DNA of 64,000 nucleotides from Marinirhabdus sp050859505. GTDB taxonomy: Bacteria > Bacteroidota > Bacteroidia > Flavobacteriales > Flavobacteriaceae. Each line of letters opens with the position of its first letter. The first letter of the stretch is position 1. Under the pieces are notes generated by a model. The model ran no database searches and was not told where the DNA came from. It worked only from the letters and a program-made list of their open reading frames with translations. Location of the stretch: positions 434,001 through 498,000 of the forward strand of contig NZ_CP193934.1 in assembly GCF_050859505.1 (NCBI RefSeq), given 5' to 3'. A program made the position numbers and the translations under genes. Positions 57,509-64,000 of this stretch are shown piece after piece.

Positions 57509-58033
57509 ATGCAAAAGAAGGACTGTTTCTTCGTTGGCAAAATCGTAAAAAAGTACAGTTTTAAGGGAGAATTGCTAGTAAAACTAGATACCGACGATCC
57601 CGAACAATTTTTAGAAATGGAATCGGTTTTTGTGGAACAACACAAAAACTTGATTCCATTTTTTATTGAAAAACTATCACTTCATAAATCGACATTGCTA
57701 CGTGTACAATTTGAAGAAGTAAAAAATGAAGCCGATGCAGATGCGCTGCTTGGCACCGAACTCTTCCTGCCACTTTCCTTATTACCTAAACTTTCAGGCA
57801 CTAAGTTTTACTACCACGAAATTATTGGTTTTAAAGTTACAGATGCCAATTTTGGAAAATTAGGTGTTGTTGCAGGTGTAAACGATAGCACCCCTCAACA
57901 TTTGTTTGAAATTGAATTTAATGGTAAAGACATTTTGATTCCTATTAATGACGAGATTATTAAAAAGGTAGACAGAGAGAACAAAATCCTGCATTTGGAG
58001 GCTCCAGATGGGTTGATAGCGTTGTATCTCTAA
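57509..58033 (+). CDS. rimM: Ribosome maturation factor RimM
   Basis: 174 residues. N-terminal RimM domain (FFVGKIVKKYSFKGELLVKL) followed by a PRC barrel (YYHEIIGFKVTDANFGKLGVV, DILIPINDEIIKKVD). Assists 16S rRNA processing and 30S assembly next to S16/S19. Its position after rpsP is the usual order. Stop overlaps the start of the methyltransferase gene at 58033 by one base. Confidence 0.93.
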   Translation: MQKKDCFFVGKIVKKYSFKGELLVKLDTDDPEQFLEMESVFVEQHKNLIPFFIEKLSLHKSTLLRVQFEEVKNEADADALLGTELFLPLSLLPKLSGTKFYYHEIIGFKVTDANFGKLGVVAGVNDSTPQHLFEIEFNGKDILIPINDEIIKKVDRENKILHLEAPDGLIALYL

Positions 58034-58749
58034 TGGCAAACAAGCCCTTTCAATTCAAACAATTTACCGTAGCGCAAGATCGCTGTGCTATGAAAATTGG
58101 CACAGATGGCGTGTTATTGGGCGCCTGGGTTTCTTTAGAGAATACTCCACAAAATATTTTGGACATTGGTGCAGGAACCGGACTTATTGCCCTGCAGTTG
58201 GCACAGCGTTCTTTTGCTGAAACAATCGACGCTATCGAAATTGACGATAACGCTTACGAACAATGCACAGATAATTTTGAAAACTCCCCATGGGCAGACA
58301 GACTATTTTGCTACCATGCTTCTATTCAGGAATTTGCTTCTGAAATAGACGAAAAATATGATTTAGTGGTTTCGAATCCTCCTTTCTATTCCGAAGACTA
58401 TAAAACCGAAAATACCGCACGCGACACAGCCAGATTCACAGATGCACTTCCCTTTGAGCATCTTGCAATAAGCGCCGCCCATCTACTTTCTGAACACGGA
58501 ACTTTTGCTGTCATTCTTCCGAAAAAAGAAGAAGCTCATTTTATAGAACTTGCCTCAAAAAGAAAGCTATTCCCAAAACGAATTTGCAGCGTAAAAGGCA
58601 CACCCACTGCTGAAGAAAAAAGGAGCTTACTCGAATTTTCTTTCCATAAAACCGAACCGATTATGGAAACACTCATTATAGAAACAACCCGACATCACTT
58701 TACCAAAAATTATATGGATCTGGTGGCGGAATTTTACTTGAAAATGTAG
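58033..58749 (+). CDS. trmN6: tRNA1(Val) (adenine37-N6)-methyltransferase family
   Basis: 238 residues, Rossmann-type SAM methyltransferase. Motif I ILDIGAGTGLIALQLAQ, motif II acidic IDAIEIDDNAYEQ, and the adenine-N6 motif NPPF in LVVSNPPFYSEDYKTEN near 115. The N-terminal FQFKQFTVAQDRCAMKIGTDGVLLGAW is characteristic of the YfiC/TrmN6 group. Translationally linked to rimM. Exact tRNA target is family inference. Confidence 0.87.
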   Translation: MANKPFQFKQFTVAQDRCAMKIGTDGVLLGAWVSLENTPQNILDIGAGTGLIALQLAQRSFAETIDAIEIDDNAYEQCTDNFENSPWADRLFCYHASIQEFASEIDEKYDLVVSNPPFYSEDYKTENTARDTARFTDALPFEHLAISAAHLLSEHGTFAVILPKKEEAHFIELASKRKLFPKRICSVKGTPTAEEKRSLLEFSFHKTEPIMETLIIETTRHHFTKNYMDLVAEFYLKM

Positions 58750-58769
58750 GACATTCAAGTTGTGAGTTT

Positions 58770-58777
58770 TACATTTG
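58770..58777 (+). promoter_or_regulatory. -7 promoter element of the acyl-CoA dehydrogenase gene
   Basis: TACATTTG (TAnnTTTG), 18 bases before ATG 58796. Confidence 0.45.
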
Positions 58778-58795
58778 TAATCCTAAATTAAAGAC

Positions 58796-59974
58796 ATGAA
58801 ACCCGATTTATTTGAAGCTCCCGATTATTACAACATAGACGATCTTTTAACCGAAGAACATAAACTCATACGTGATGCTGCCCGAGCTTGGGTAAAACGC
58901 GATGTATCTCCCATTATTGAAGAAGCAGCCCAAAAAGCTGAATTCCCAAAATCTATCATTCCTGGATTGGCAGAGATTGGTGCTTTTGGACCATATATTC
59001 CAGAACAATATGGCGGTGCAGGTTTAGACCAGATTAGTTATGGATTAATCATGCAAGAGATAGAACGTGGAGATAGTGGTGTGCGATCTACAGCTTCGGT
59101 ACAATCTTCTTTGGTCATGTACCCTATCTGGAAATATGGAAACGAAGACCAACGCAACAAATACCTCCCTAAACTAGCCTCTGGAGAGTGGATGGGATCT
59201 TTTGGGTTAACCGAACCTGACCATGGCAGTAACCCTGCAGGAATGGTAACCAGCTTTAAAGACAAAGGCGATCATTATCTATTAAACGGCGCTAAGCTTT
59301 GGATTTCTAATTCTCCTTTTTGTGATGTAGCCGTTGTTTGGGCAAAAAATGAAGAAGGACGTATTCACGGTTTAATCGTGGAACGTGGTATGGAAGGTTT
59401 TAGCACTCCAGAGACACATAATAAATGGTCGCTAAGAGCTTCAGCAACTGGCGAATTAATATTTCAAGACGTAAAAGTTCCAAAGGAGAATCTATTGCCG
59501 AATAAATCTGGGCTGGGAGCACCTCTGGGATGTCTGGACAGTGCTCGTTATGGGATTGCCTGGGGCGCTATTGGAGCTGCTATGGACTGTTATGATACGG
59601 CACTAAGGTATTCAAAAGAACGTATTCAGTTTGGAAAACCTATTGGGGCATTTCAGCTTCAACAAAAGAAATTGGCCGAAATGATTACCGAGATCACCAA
59701 AGCACAACTGCTGGCACTTCGTTTAGGACAACTAAAAAACGAAGACAAAGCAACCTCTGCACAAATTTCTATGGCAAAGCGAAATAATGTAGACATGGCT
59801 ATTAAAATTGCCCGTGAAGCAAGACAAATGCTGGGTGGTATGGGAATTACTGGAGAATATCCAATTATGCGCCATATGATGAACCTAGAAAGTGTTATCA
59901 CTTATGAAGGTACCCACGATATTCACCTGTTAATTACAGGACTGGACATTACCGGGCTCAGTGCTTTTAAATAA
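58796..59974 (+). CDS. Acyl-CoA dehydrogenase, glutaryl-CoA dehydrogenase type
   Basis: 392 residues. FAD-binding and substrate blocks GSFGLTEPDHGSNPAGM, LWISNSPFCDVAVVWAKNE and KWSLRASATGELIF follow the glutaryl-CoA dehydrogenase pattern, and the catalytic glutamate sits in TYEGTHDIH near residue 373. It would convert glutaryl-CoA to crotonyl-CoA in lysine/tryptophan breakdown; other short-chain acyl-CoA substrates remain possible. Single gene with own promoter and terminator (59996-60022). Confidence 0.85.
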   Translation: MKPDLFEAPDYYNIDDLLTEEHKLIRDAARAWVKRDVSPIIEEAAQKAEFPKSIIPGLAEIGAFGPYIPEQYGGAGLDQISYGLIMQEIERGDSGVRSTASVQSSLVMYPIWKYGNEDQRNKYLPKLASGEWMGSFGLTEPDHGSNPAGMVTSFKDKGDHYLLNGAKLWISNSPFCDVAVVWAKNEEGRIHGLIVERGMEGFSTPETHNKWSLRASATGELIFQDVKVPKENLLPNKSGLGAPLGCLDSARYGIAWGAIGAAMDCYDTALRYSKERIQFGKPIGAFQLQQKKLAEMITEITKAQLLALRLGQLKNEDKATSAQISMAKRNNVDMAIKIAREARQMLGGMGITGEYPIMRHMMNLESVITYEGTHDIHLLITGLDITGLSAFK

Positions 59975-59995
59975 AAAATAATCTTTGCAATTATT

Positions 59996-60022
59996 AAAGC
60001 TTTCTTCGGAAAGCTTTTTTTG
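59996..60022 (+). terminator. Terminator of the acyl-CoA dehydrogenase gene
   Basis: AAAGCTTTC-TTCG-GAAAGCTTT, perfect 9-base arms with a UUCG loop, followed by a T run. Confidence 0.9.
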
Positions 60023-60071
60023 TTGTAGCCTAAATGGCAGTCAAATTGTATCTTTAGGAAAAAAATAAAGT

Positions 60072-60974
60072 ATGTCTTCCCGAATTCGTTTCAGCAACGC
60101 TTATAAAACTGCCAAGCGAATTCCGTTTAATGACACTTCCAAGTTTATCATCTTTAGCGATTGCCACCGCGGAGACAATAGTTTTGCAGATGATTTTGCC
60201 AACAACCGAAACATTTACTATCACGCTTTAAAAAATTATTATAACGAGGGATTCACCTATTGCGAATTGGGTGATGGCGATGAACTTTGGGAGAATATTG
60301 AATTTAAAGAGGTCTTTGAAGCACACCAAAATGTATTCGATCTCATGCGGTTATTTTTTCAGGAAAACAGACTGCACCGCATTGTTGGAAATCATGATAT
60401 GGTTTACAGAAATAAGAAGTTTGTTGAAAAAAATCTCTATAGTTACTTAAACAAAGTGACTGGTAAAGAAGAGCCTCTTTTCCCGGGTATCGAGTTTACC
60501 GAGGGACTTTTATTTACAAACGAAACCAACGGACAAGAAATCTTTATGGTGCACGGTCACCAGGCAGACTGGATGAATTATGTAGGTTGGAAATTTAATC
60601 GCTTTATGGTTCGCGCCCTTTGGCGGCAGCTACAAATTTTTGGAATTGGCGATCCTACAAGTCCTGCAAAAAACTACAAAGAACTCATTAAAGTGGAACG
60701 TCGCACCAAACGCTGGATTATTGAGAACGACAACCTATTCACCATTACTGGCCATACCCATCGTCCTCGCTTTCCAGAACCAGGAGACATTGCTTATTTT
60801 AACGATGGCAGCTGCGTGCACCCAAGAAGTATTACTGGGTTAGAAATTGAAAATGGAGCCGTTTCCCTCATAAAATGGCATATAGCGACCACCGAAGATG
60901 GCACGTTAAAAGTTATACGAAGACTATTGGAGGGCCCTCAAAAACTTATAGACTATAAAACCAAATCACGCTAA
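60072..60974 (+). CDS. Metallophosphoesterase
   Basis: 300 residues, calcineurin-like fold. Metal-site motifs in order: FSDCHRGD near 31-38, GDGDELW near 64-70, GNHDMVY near 101-107, VHGHQADW near 160-167, and GHTHRPRF near 232-239. The GD..ELW spacing recalls UDP-diacylglucosamine pyrophosphatase (LpxH)-like enzymes, but the length and C-terminal part differ; the substrate is uncertain. No signal peptide. Ends 17 bases before the SGNH lipoprotein start, so probably one transcript. Confidence 0.85.
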   Translation: MSSRIRFSNAYKTAKRIPFNDTSKFIIFSDCHRGDNSFADDFANNRNIYYHALKNYYNEGFTYCELGDGDELWENIEFKEVFEAHQNVFDLMRLFFQENRLHRIVGNHDMVYRNKKFVEKNLYSYLNKVTGKEEPLFPGIEFTEGLLFTNETNGQEIFMVHGHQADWMNYVGWKFNRFMVRALWRQLQIFGIGDPTSPAKNYKELIKVERRTKRWIIENDNLFTITGHTHRPRFPEPGDIAYFNDGSCVHPRSITGLEIENGAVSLIKWHIATTEDGTLKVIRRLLEGPQKLIDYKTKSR

Positions 60975-60991
60975 TTTGCGTATCTTTAACT

Positions 60992-61699
60992 ATGAAAGCA
61001 GTGCTCGCCATCTATGTTTTTCCGCTATGTATCCTTGTTGGATTTTTATCGTGTTCCAATTCCGATGAAAACACAACAGCTACACCAACCGTTGAAAATT
61101 TCACCTATTTAGCCCTTGGCGATAGTTATACCATTGGCGAAAGTGTTTCAGCTACCGAAAACTTTCCTTTTCAGCTGCAAGACTCTTTAGGCAAAAATTT
61201 AGCTGAAACAGGCACCTATAAAATTATTGCGCGTACAGGTTGGACCACCACTAATTTATTAAATGCGATTGAAAGCCAGAACCCAACTAAAGACTATGAT
61301 TTAGTAACTTTATTAATTGGTGTAAACAATCAATTTCAAGGGAAACCATTTTCGGTATACGAGCAGGAATTTCCGAAGTTATTGGACATGGCGATCGAAT
61401 TTGCCAAAGGAGACGCAACCAGTGTTATTGTAGTTTCTATTCCAGATTATGCCTTTACTCCATTTGGGCAAAACAGTGGCAACGCACCACAAATTTCAGA
61501 CGAAATAGACCAATACAATTCTTTTGCAAAGCAAATTGCAACACAAAAAGGGGTGACTTTTCAAAACATTACAGATATTACAAGACGCGGCTTAGAAGAT
61601 ACAGAATTGGTTGCCAATGACGGATTGCACCCTTCGGCGAAAGCCTATAAATTGTTTGTGGACAGGTTGTTTAATAAGGCGAAACAGGCAGTAGACTAG
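60992..61699 (+). CDS. SGNH/GDSL hydrolase lipoprotein
   Basis: 235 residues. Lipobox GFLSCS (Cys 21). SGNH blocks: GDSYT with S45, ITARTGWTT-like Gly block (IIARTGWTTTN), LIGVNNQFQ with the Asn, and DGLHPSAKAY with the catalytic Asp-His pair. Hydrolyses esters in the periplasm or at the outer membrane. In related flavobacteria such proteins de-acylate glycans or lipids (family knowledge). Its stop overlaps the convergent ferredoxin stop by four bases. Confidence 0.88.
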   Translation: MKAVLAIYVFPLCILVGFLSCSNSDENTTATPTVENFTYLALGDSYTIGESVSATENFPFQLQDSLGKNLAETGTYKIIARTGWTTTNLLNAIESQNPTKDYDLVTLLIGVNNQFQGKPFSVYEQEFPKLLDMAIEFAKGDATSVIVVSIPDYAFTPFGQNSGNAPQISDEIDQYNSFAKQIATQKGVTFQNITDITRRGLEDTELVANDGLHPSAKAYKLFVDRLFNKAKQAVD

Positions 61700-62028
61700 A
61701 TTTCGGCTGGGGCAAGGGTTACTTTTAATCCTTCTAAATTTTCTGCCATAAAAAGCTGGCACCCTAAACGACTAGTATCATTCACGTGAAAAGCTTCAGC
61801 AAGCATTAAATCTTCATCATAACTCATTTCAGGAAGTTGATGATCACTTTCAATATAGCATTGACAAGAGGCGCACATTGCCATTCCACCGCAAACGCCA
61901 ATCGTTCCTTCTTCAGCCAATTCAAAAGAACGAATCACTTCCATGAGGTTCATATTCATGTCGGTTGGAGCAAGAACTTCGTGAGTTTTGCCGTTACGAT
62001 CTGTGATATAAATTGTAATATCTGACAT
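61696..62028 (-). CDS. 2Fe-2S ferredoxin (adrenodoxin-like)
   Basis: 110 residues. Cluster cysteines C46, C52 and C55 in GVCGGMAMCASCQC and a fourth in RLGCQLF near 95, the vertebrate/mitochondrial-type spacing C-x5-C-x2-C. LxxxSFELAEEGTIG upstream is the usual acidic helix. Electron carrier; the FAD oxidoreductase 69 bases upstream is its likely reductase, and the NifU and Mrp genes beyond suggest an iron-sulfur context. Confidence 0.92.
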   Translation of the reverse strand: MSDITIYITDRNGKTHEVLAPTDMNMNLMEVIRSFELAEEGTIGVCGGMAMCASCQCYIESDHQLPEMSYDEDLMLAEAFHVNDTSRLGCQLFMAENLEGLKVTLAPAEI

Positions 62029-62097
62029 AAAATTACCTTCTACTCCCAGCCCGAAAGATGTATTCTGGCGGACACTCTGGGTGACATTTAAAATAAA

Positions 62098-63150
62098 TTA
62101 ATCTATAGATTTTACAACAGCTTTTGGAGCTTCTTTTTTACTGCCATCAAATCCTTCTACACCACCAACTGTTGTATATTTCATAACATAACGCTTGTCT
62201 GGAAAAATACGTTGGTAGGCACTTTGGCACATTAACGTAGCTTCGTGGAAGCCGCACAATATGAGTTTTAATTTTCCAGGATACGTATTTACATCGCCAA
62301 TAGCATAAATACCCGGAATGTTGGTTTGGTAGTCTAAGGTATTATCCACCTTAATGGCATTTTTTTCAATTTCCAATCCCCAATCGGCTATAGGCCCCAA
62401 TTTAGGCGCCAGACCAAACAGTGGGATGAAATGATCACATTCTTTATTAAAAACTTCGGCACCTCTCTTTATGGAAACTCCTTCTACATTTGTTTCACCA
62501 ACAATCCCTATAATTTCGGCTGGAGTAAGAAGCTCAATCTTACCCGCATTTTTAAGTTCCTGTACTTTTTCGACGGAGTCCAACGCTCCTCTAAATTCAT
62601 TTCTACGATGTACCAGCGCCACACTTTGGGCCACGTCAGTTAAGAAAATACTCCAATCTAAAGCACTGTCGCCACCACCCGCGATAATTACTTTCTTGTT
62701 TCTATATAATTCGGGATCTCTAATAATATACTCTACCCCTTTGTCTTCAAATTCTGAAATATTAGTAATTGGTGGCTTGCGCGGCTCAAAACTTCCCAGT
62801 CCGCCAGCAATTGCAACAATGGGCGCGTGGTGTTTTGTGCCTTTATTCGTGGTTACGATAAATGTATTGTCTTCTAACTTTTCAATAGTTTGAGCACGTT
62901 CGCCCAAGGTAAACCCTGGTTGGAATGGCTCGATCTGTTTCATTAAATTAGACACTAAATCGCCTGCCAGAATTTCTGGAAAAGCCGGGATATCGTAGAT
63001 AGGTTTTTTGGGATAGATTTCAGAACATTGTCCGCCAGGTTGTGGCAAAGCGTCTATTAAATGACATTTTAGTTTTAGTAATCCTGCTTCAAAGACAGTA
63101 AATAATCCTGTTGGCCCTGCGCCAATAATAAGAATATCGGTTTTAATCAT
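62098..63150 (-). CDS. Ferredoxin-NADP reductase type 2-like FAD/NAD(P) oxidoreductase
   Basis: 350 residues. FAD motif IIGAGPTGLFTVFEAGLL near 7-24, NAD(P) motif IIAGGGDSALDWSIFL near 152-167, the ALVHRRNEFRGA block, and C-terminal GIYAIGDVNTYPGKLKLILCGFHEA. No CxxC between the domains, so it is not thioredoxin reductase; it fits the TrxR-like FNR group that reduces 2Fe-2S ferredoxin. Adjacent ferredoxin supports this. Start ATG 63150. Confidence 0.9.
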   Translation of the reverse strand: MIKTDILIIGAGPTGLFTVFEAGLLKLKCHLIDALPQPGGQCSEIYPKKPIYDIPAFPEILAGDLVSNLMKQIEPFQPGFTLGERAQTIEKLEDNTFIVTTNKGTKHHAPIVAIAGGLGSFEPRKPPITNISEFEDKGVEYIIRDPELYRNKKVIIAGGGDSALDWSIFLTDVAQSVALVHRRNEFRGALDSVEKVQELKNAGKIELLTPAEIIGIVGETNVEGVSIKRGAEVFNKECDHFIPLFGLAPKLGPIADWGLEIEKNAIKVDNTLDYQTNIPGIYAIGDVNTYPGKLKLILCGFHEATLMCQSAYQRIFPDKRYVMKYTTVGGVEGFDGSKKEAPKAVVKSID

Positions 63151-63196
63151 ATTTCGACTCCGCTTAGTATGCAGCGGTCATATTATTTTATTGAAT

Positions 63197-63439
63197 TTAC
63201 CCTTCTACGTTGATTACTTGTTCAATCTGTGGCGCATATTTTTTTATGGTCATTTCAACACCACTTTTTAAGGTCATTTGATTTACAGAACACCCCACAC
63301 AAGCCCCTTGCAATTGTACTCTTACAATTTTATCATCTTCAACGGATAGCAATTTAATATCTCCTCCATCATTCTGAAGAAAAGGTCGTATTTCTTCTAG
63401 GGCAGCTTCAATTTTATCGTGTAATGTAAGTATTTCCAT
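63197..63439 (-). CDS. NifU C-terminal domain protein
   Basis: 80 residues, a single NifU-like domain with IRPFLQNDGGDIKLLSVEDD and the cluster-carrying CVGC pair in LQGACVGCSVNQMTLKSG near 46-54. Iron-sulfur scaffold or carrier. Starts three bases after the Mrp gene stop, so one operon: mrp - nifU - (FNR) - (fdx). Confidence 0.93.
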   Translation of the reverse strand: MEILTLHDKIEAALEEIRPFLQNDGGDIKLLSVEDDKIVRVQLQGACVGCSVNQMTLKSGVEMTIKKYAPQIEQVINVEG

Positions 63440-63442
63440 AAT

Positions 63443-64000
63443 TTATTTTTTAACGGCGCTACAGCCAGCCATTGTTGTTATTTTAATGGCTTCAGTTGGA
63501 GGTAAGGTATCATTTCTTTTTACGGTTTCTGCCACTACATTCCTAGTAATTTCTTCGAATGCAGCCTCAATAGGGGATGCGGTCTGTAATGCTGCCGGAC
63601 GACCAATATCTCCTGCTTCACGTATGCTTTGCACCAATGGTATTTCACCTAAAAAAGGGACTTCAAGATCTTCGGCCAGATTTTTAGCGCCTCCATTTCC
63701 GAAGATATAATATTTATTATCTGGTAATTCTTCGGGTGTGAAATACGACATGTTTTCAATCACTCCCAGCACTGGTACTTGTATATTTTCCTGCTGAAAC
63801 ATTGCCACCCCTTTTCTAGCATCTGCCAAAGCTACCGTTTGTGGCGTACTTACTATAACAGCTCCTGTGATAGGCAACGACTGCATAATGCTTAAGTGAA
63901 TATCTCCCGTTCCCGGAGGCAAATCCAATAACATAAAATCTAATTCGCCCCAGGCTGCGTCAAAAATTAATTGATTTAATGCCTTAGAAGCCATAGGACC
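63443..64000 (-). CDS. Mrp/NBP35-family iron-sulfur carrier ATPase (5' end outside window)
   Basis: 185 residues of the C-terminal part; the open frame reaches the right edge of the window, so the Walker A region and start are missing. Visible: LDFMLLDLPPGTGDIHLSI (Walker B-like PPGTGD), VIVSTPQTVALADARKGVAMF, VIENMSYF and the end MAGCSAV. The last block of the family usually has CxxC; here only one cysteine is visible at the C-terminus. Works with NifU in iron-sulfur cluster delivery. Confidence 0.9.
   Translation of the reverse strand, partial: GPMASKALNQLIFDAAWGELDFMLLDLPPGTGDIHLSIMQSLPITGAVIVSTPQTVALADARKGVAMFQQENIQVPVLGVIENMSYFTPEELPDNKYYIFGNGGAKNLAEDLEVPFLGEIPLVQSIREAGDIGRPAALQTASPIEAAFEEITRNVVAETVKRNDTLPPTEAIKITTMAGCSAVKK

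Overview
The window comes from a low-GC member of the Bacteroidota, almost certainly a marine-type Flavobacteriaceae. The evidence is a type IX secretion (T9SS type A) C-terminal sorting domain, a SusC-like TonB receptor with an N-terminal CarboxypepD_reg domain, a DnaE polymerase carrying a fused N-terminal 3'-5' exonuclease, an S16 ribosomal protein with a long acidic tail, mevalonate-pathway genes next to an archaeal-lipid-type UbiA prenyltransferase, and promoters with the Bacteroidetes -7 element TAnnTTTG. I cannot name the genus.

Layout. 1-0.8 kb: end of an unknown gene, a large imperfect palindrome and a small secreted protein that look like gene cassettes. 0.9-5.0 kb: RluA-type pseudouridine synthase, then the isoprenoid cluster (UbiA, GHMP kinase, mvaD). 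5.2-8.6 kb: TonB receptor followed by a broken heme-binding lipoprotein gene. 8.5-10.8 kb: DUF1697, RelE/ParE toxin with antitoxin, and an HI0933-type flavoprotein. 10.9-17.7 kb: T9SS beta-helix protein, PLP decarboxylase, EEP-family protein, tRNA-Leu, M20 dipeptidase, PhnA. 18.0-24.2 kb: BlaI/M56 regulatory pair with operators, DUF4407 membrane protein, M23 peptidase, ATP-grasp enzyme, NTF2-like lipoprotein. 24.4-31.8 kb: a long minus-strand housekeeping run (membrane hydrolase, MutS-like ATPase, MmcQ, transglutaminase, DUF4230, cyclase, hemW, ruvC). 32-35 kb: flippase-like membrane protein, glycosyltransferase and an outer-membrane protein. 35.1-38.7 kb: a second BlaI/M56 module with TPR and TonB-C proteins. 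38.9-45.8 kb: DUF456, nitroreductase, histidine kinase plus receiver, DUF1573, tRNA-Asp, DUF58, clpP, trxA. 46.3-54.4 kb: bestrophin, a compact HaeIII-like (GGCC) restriction-modification operon with its own regulator and an extra small gene, then dnaE. 54.6-64 kb: two PA2169-type four-helix proteins, a lipoprotein, rpsP-rimM-trmN6, a glutaryl-CoA-type acyl-CoA dehydrogenase, metallophosphoesterase, SGNH lipoprotein, and an iron-sulfur/redox group (ferredoxin, FNR-like, NifU, Mrp).

The most interesting non-gene signal is the number of small palindromic repeats. There are MITE-like elements with 14-20 bp terminal inverted repeats around a GAGCGCAGTCGA core, GC-rich hairpins, REP-like hairpin clusters and heptamer tandems. 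Three of these repeat types lie in frame inside coding sequences (mvaD, DUF1697, HI0933 family) and several abut start codons. The main accessory system is the HaeIII-type R-M operon, whose promoter carries a perfect inverted-repeat operator overlapping the -7 box. No wholly new defence system was evident. The small fourth gene of the R-M operon and the tripled C-terminal repeats of the first M56 protein are the least explained protein features.
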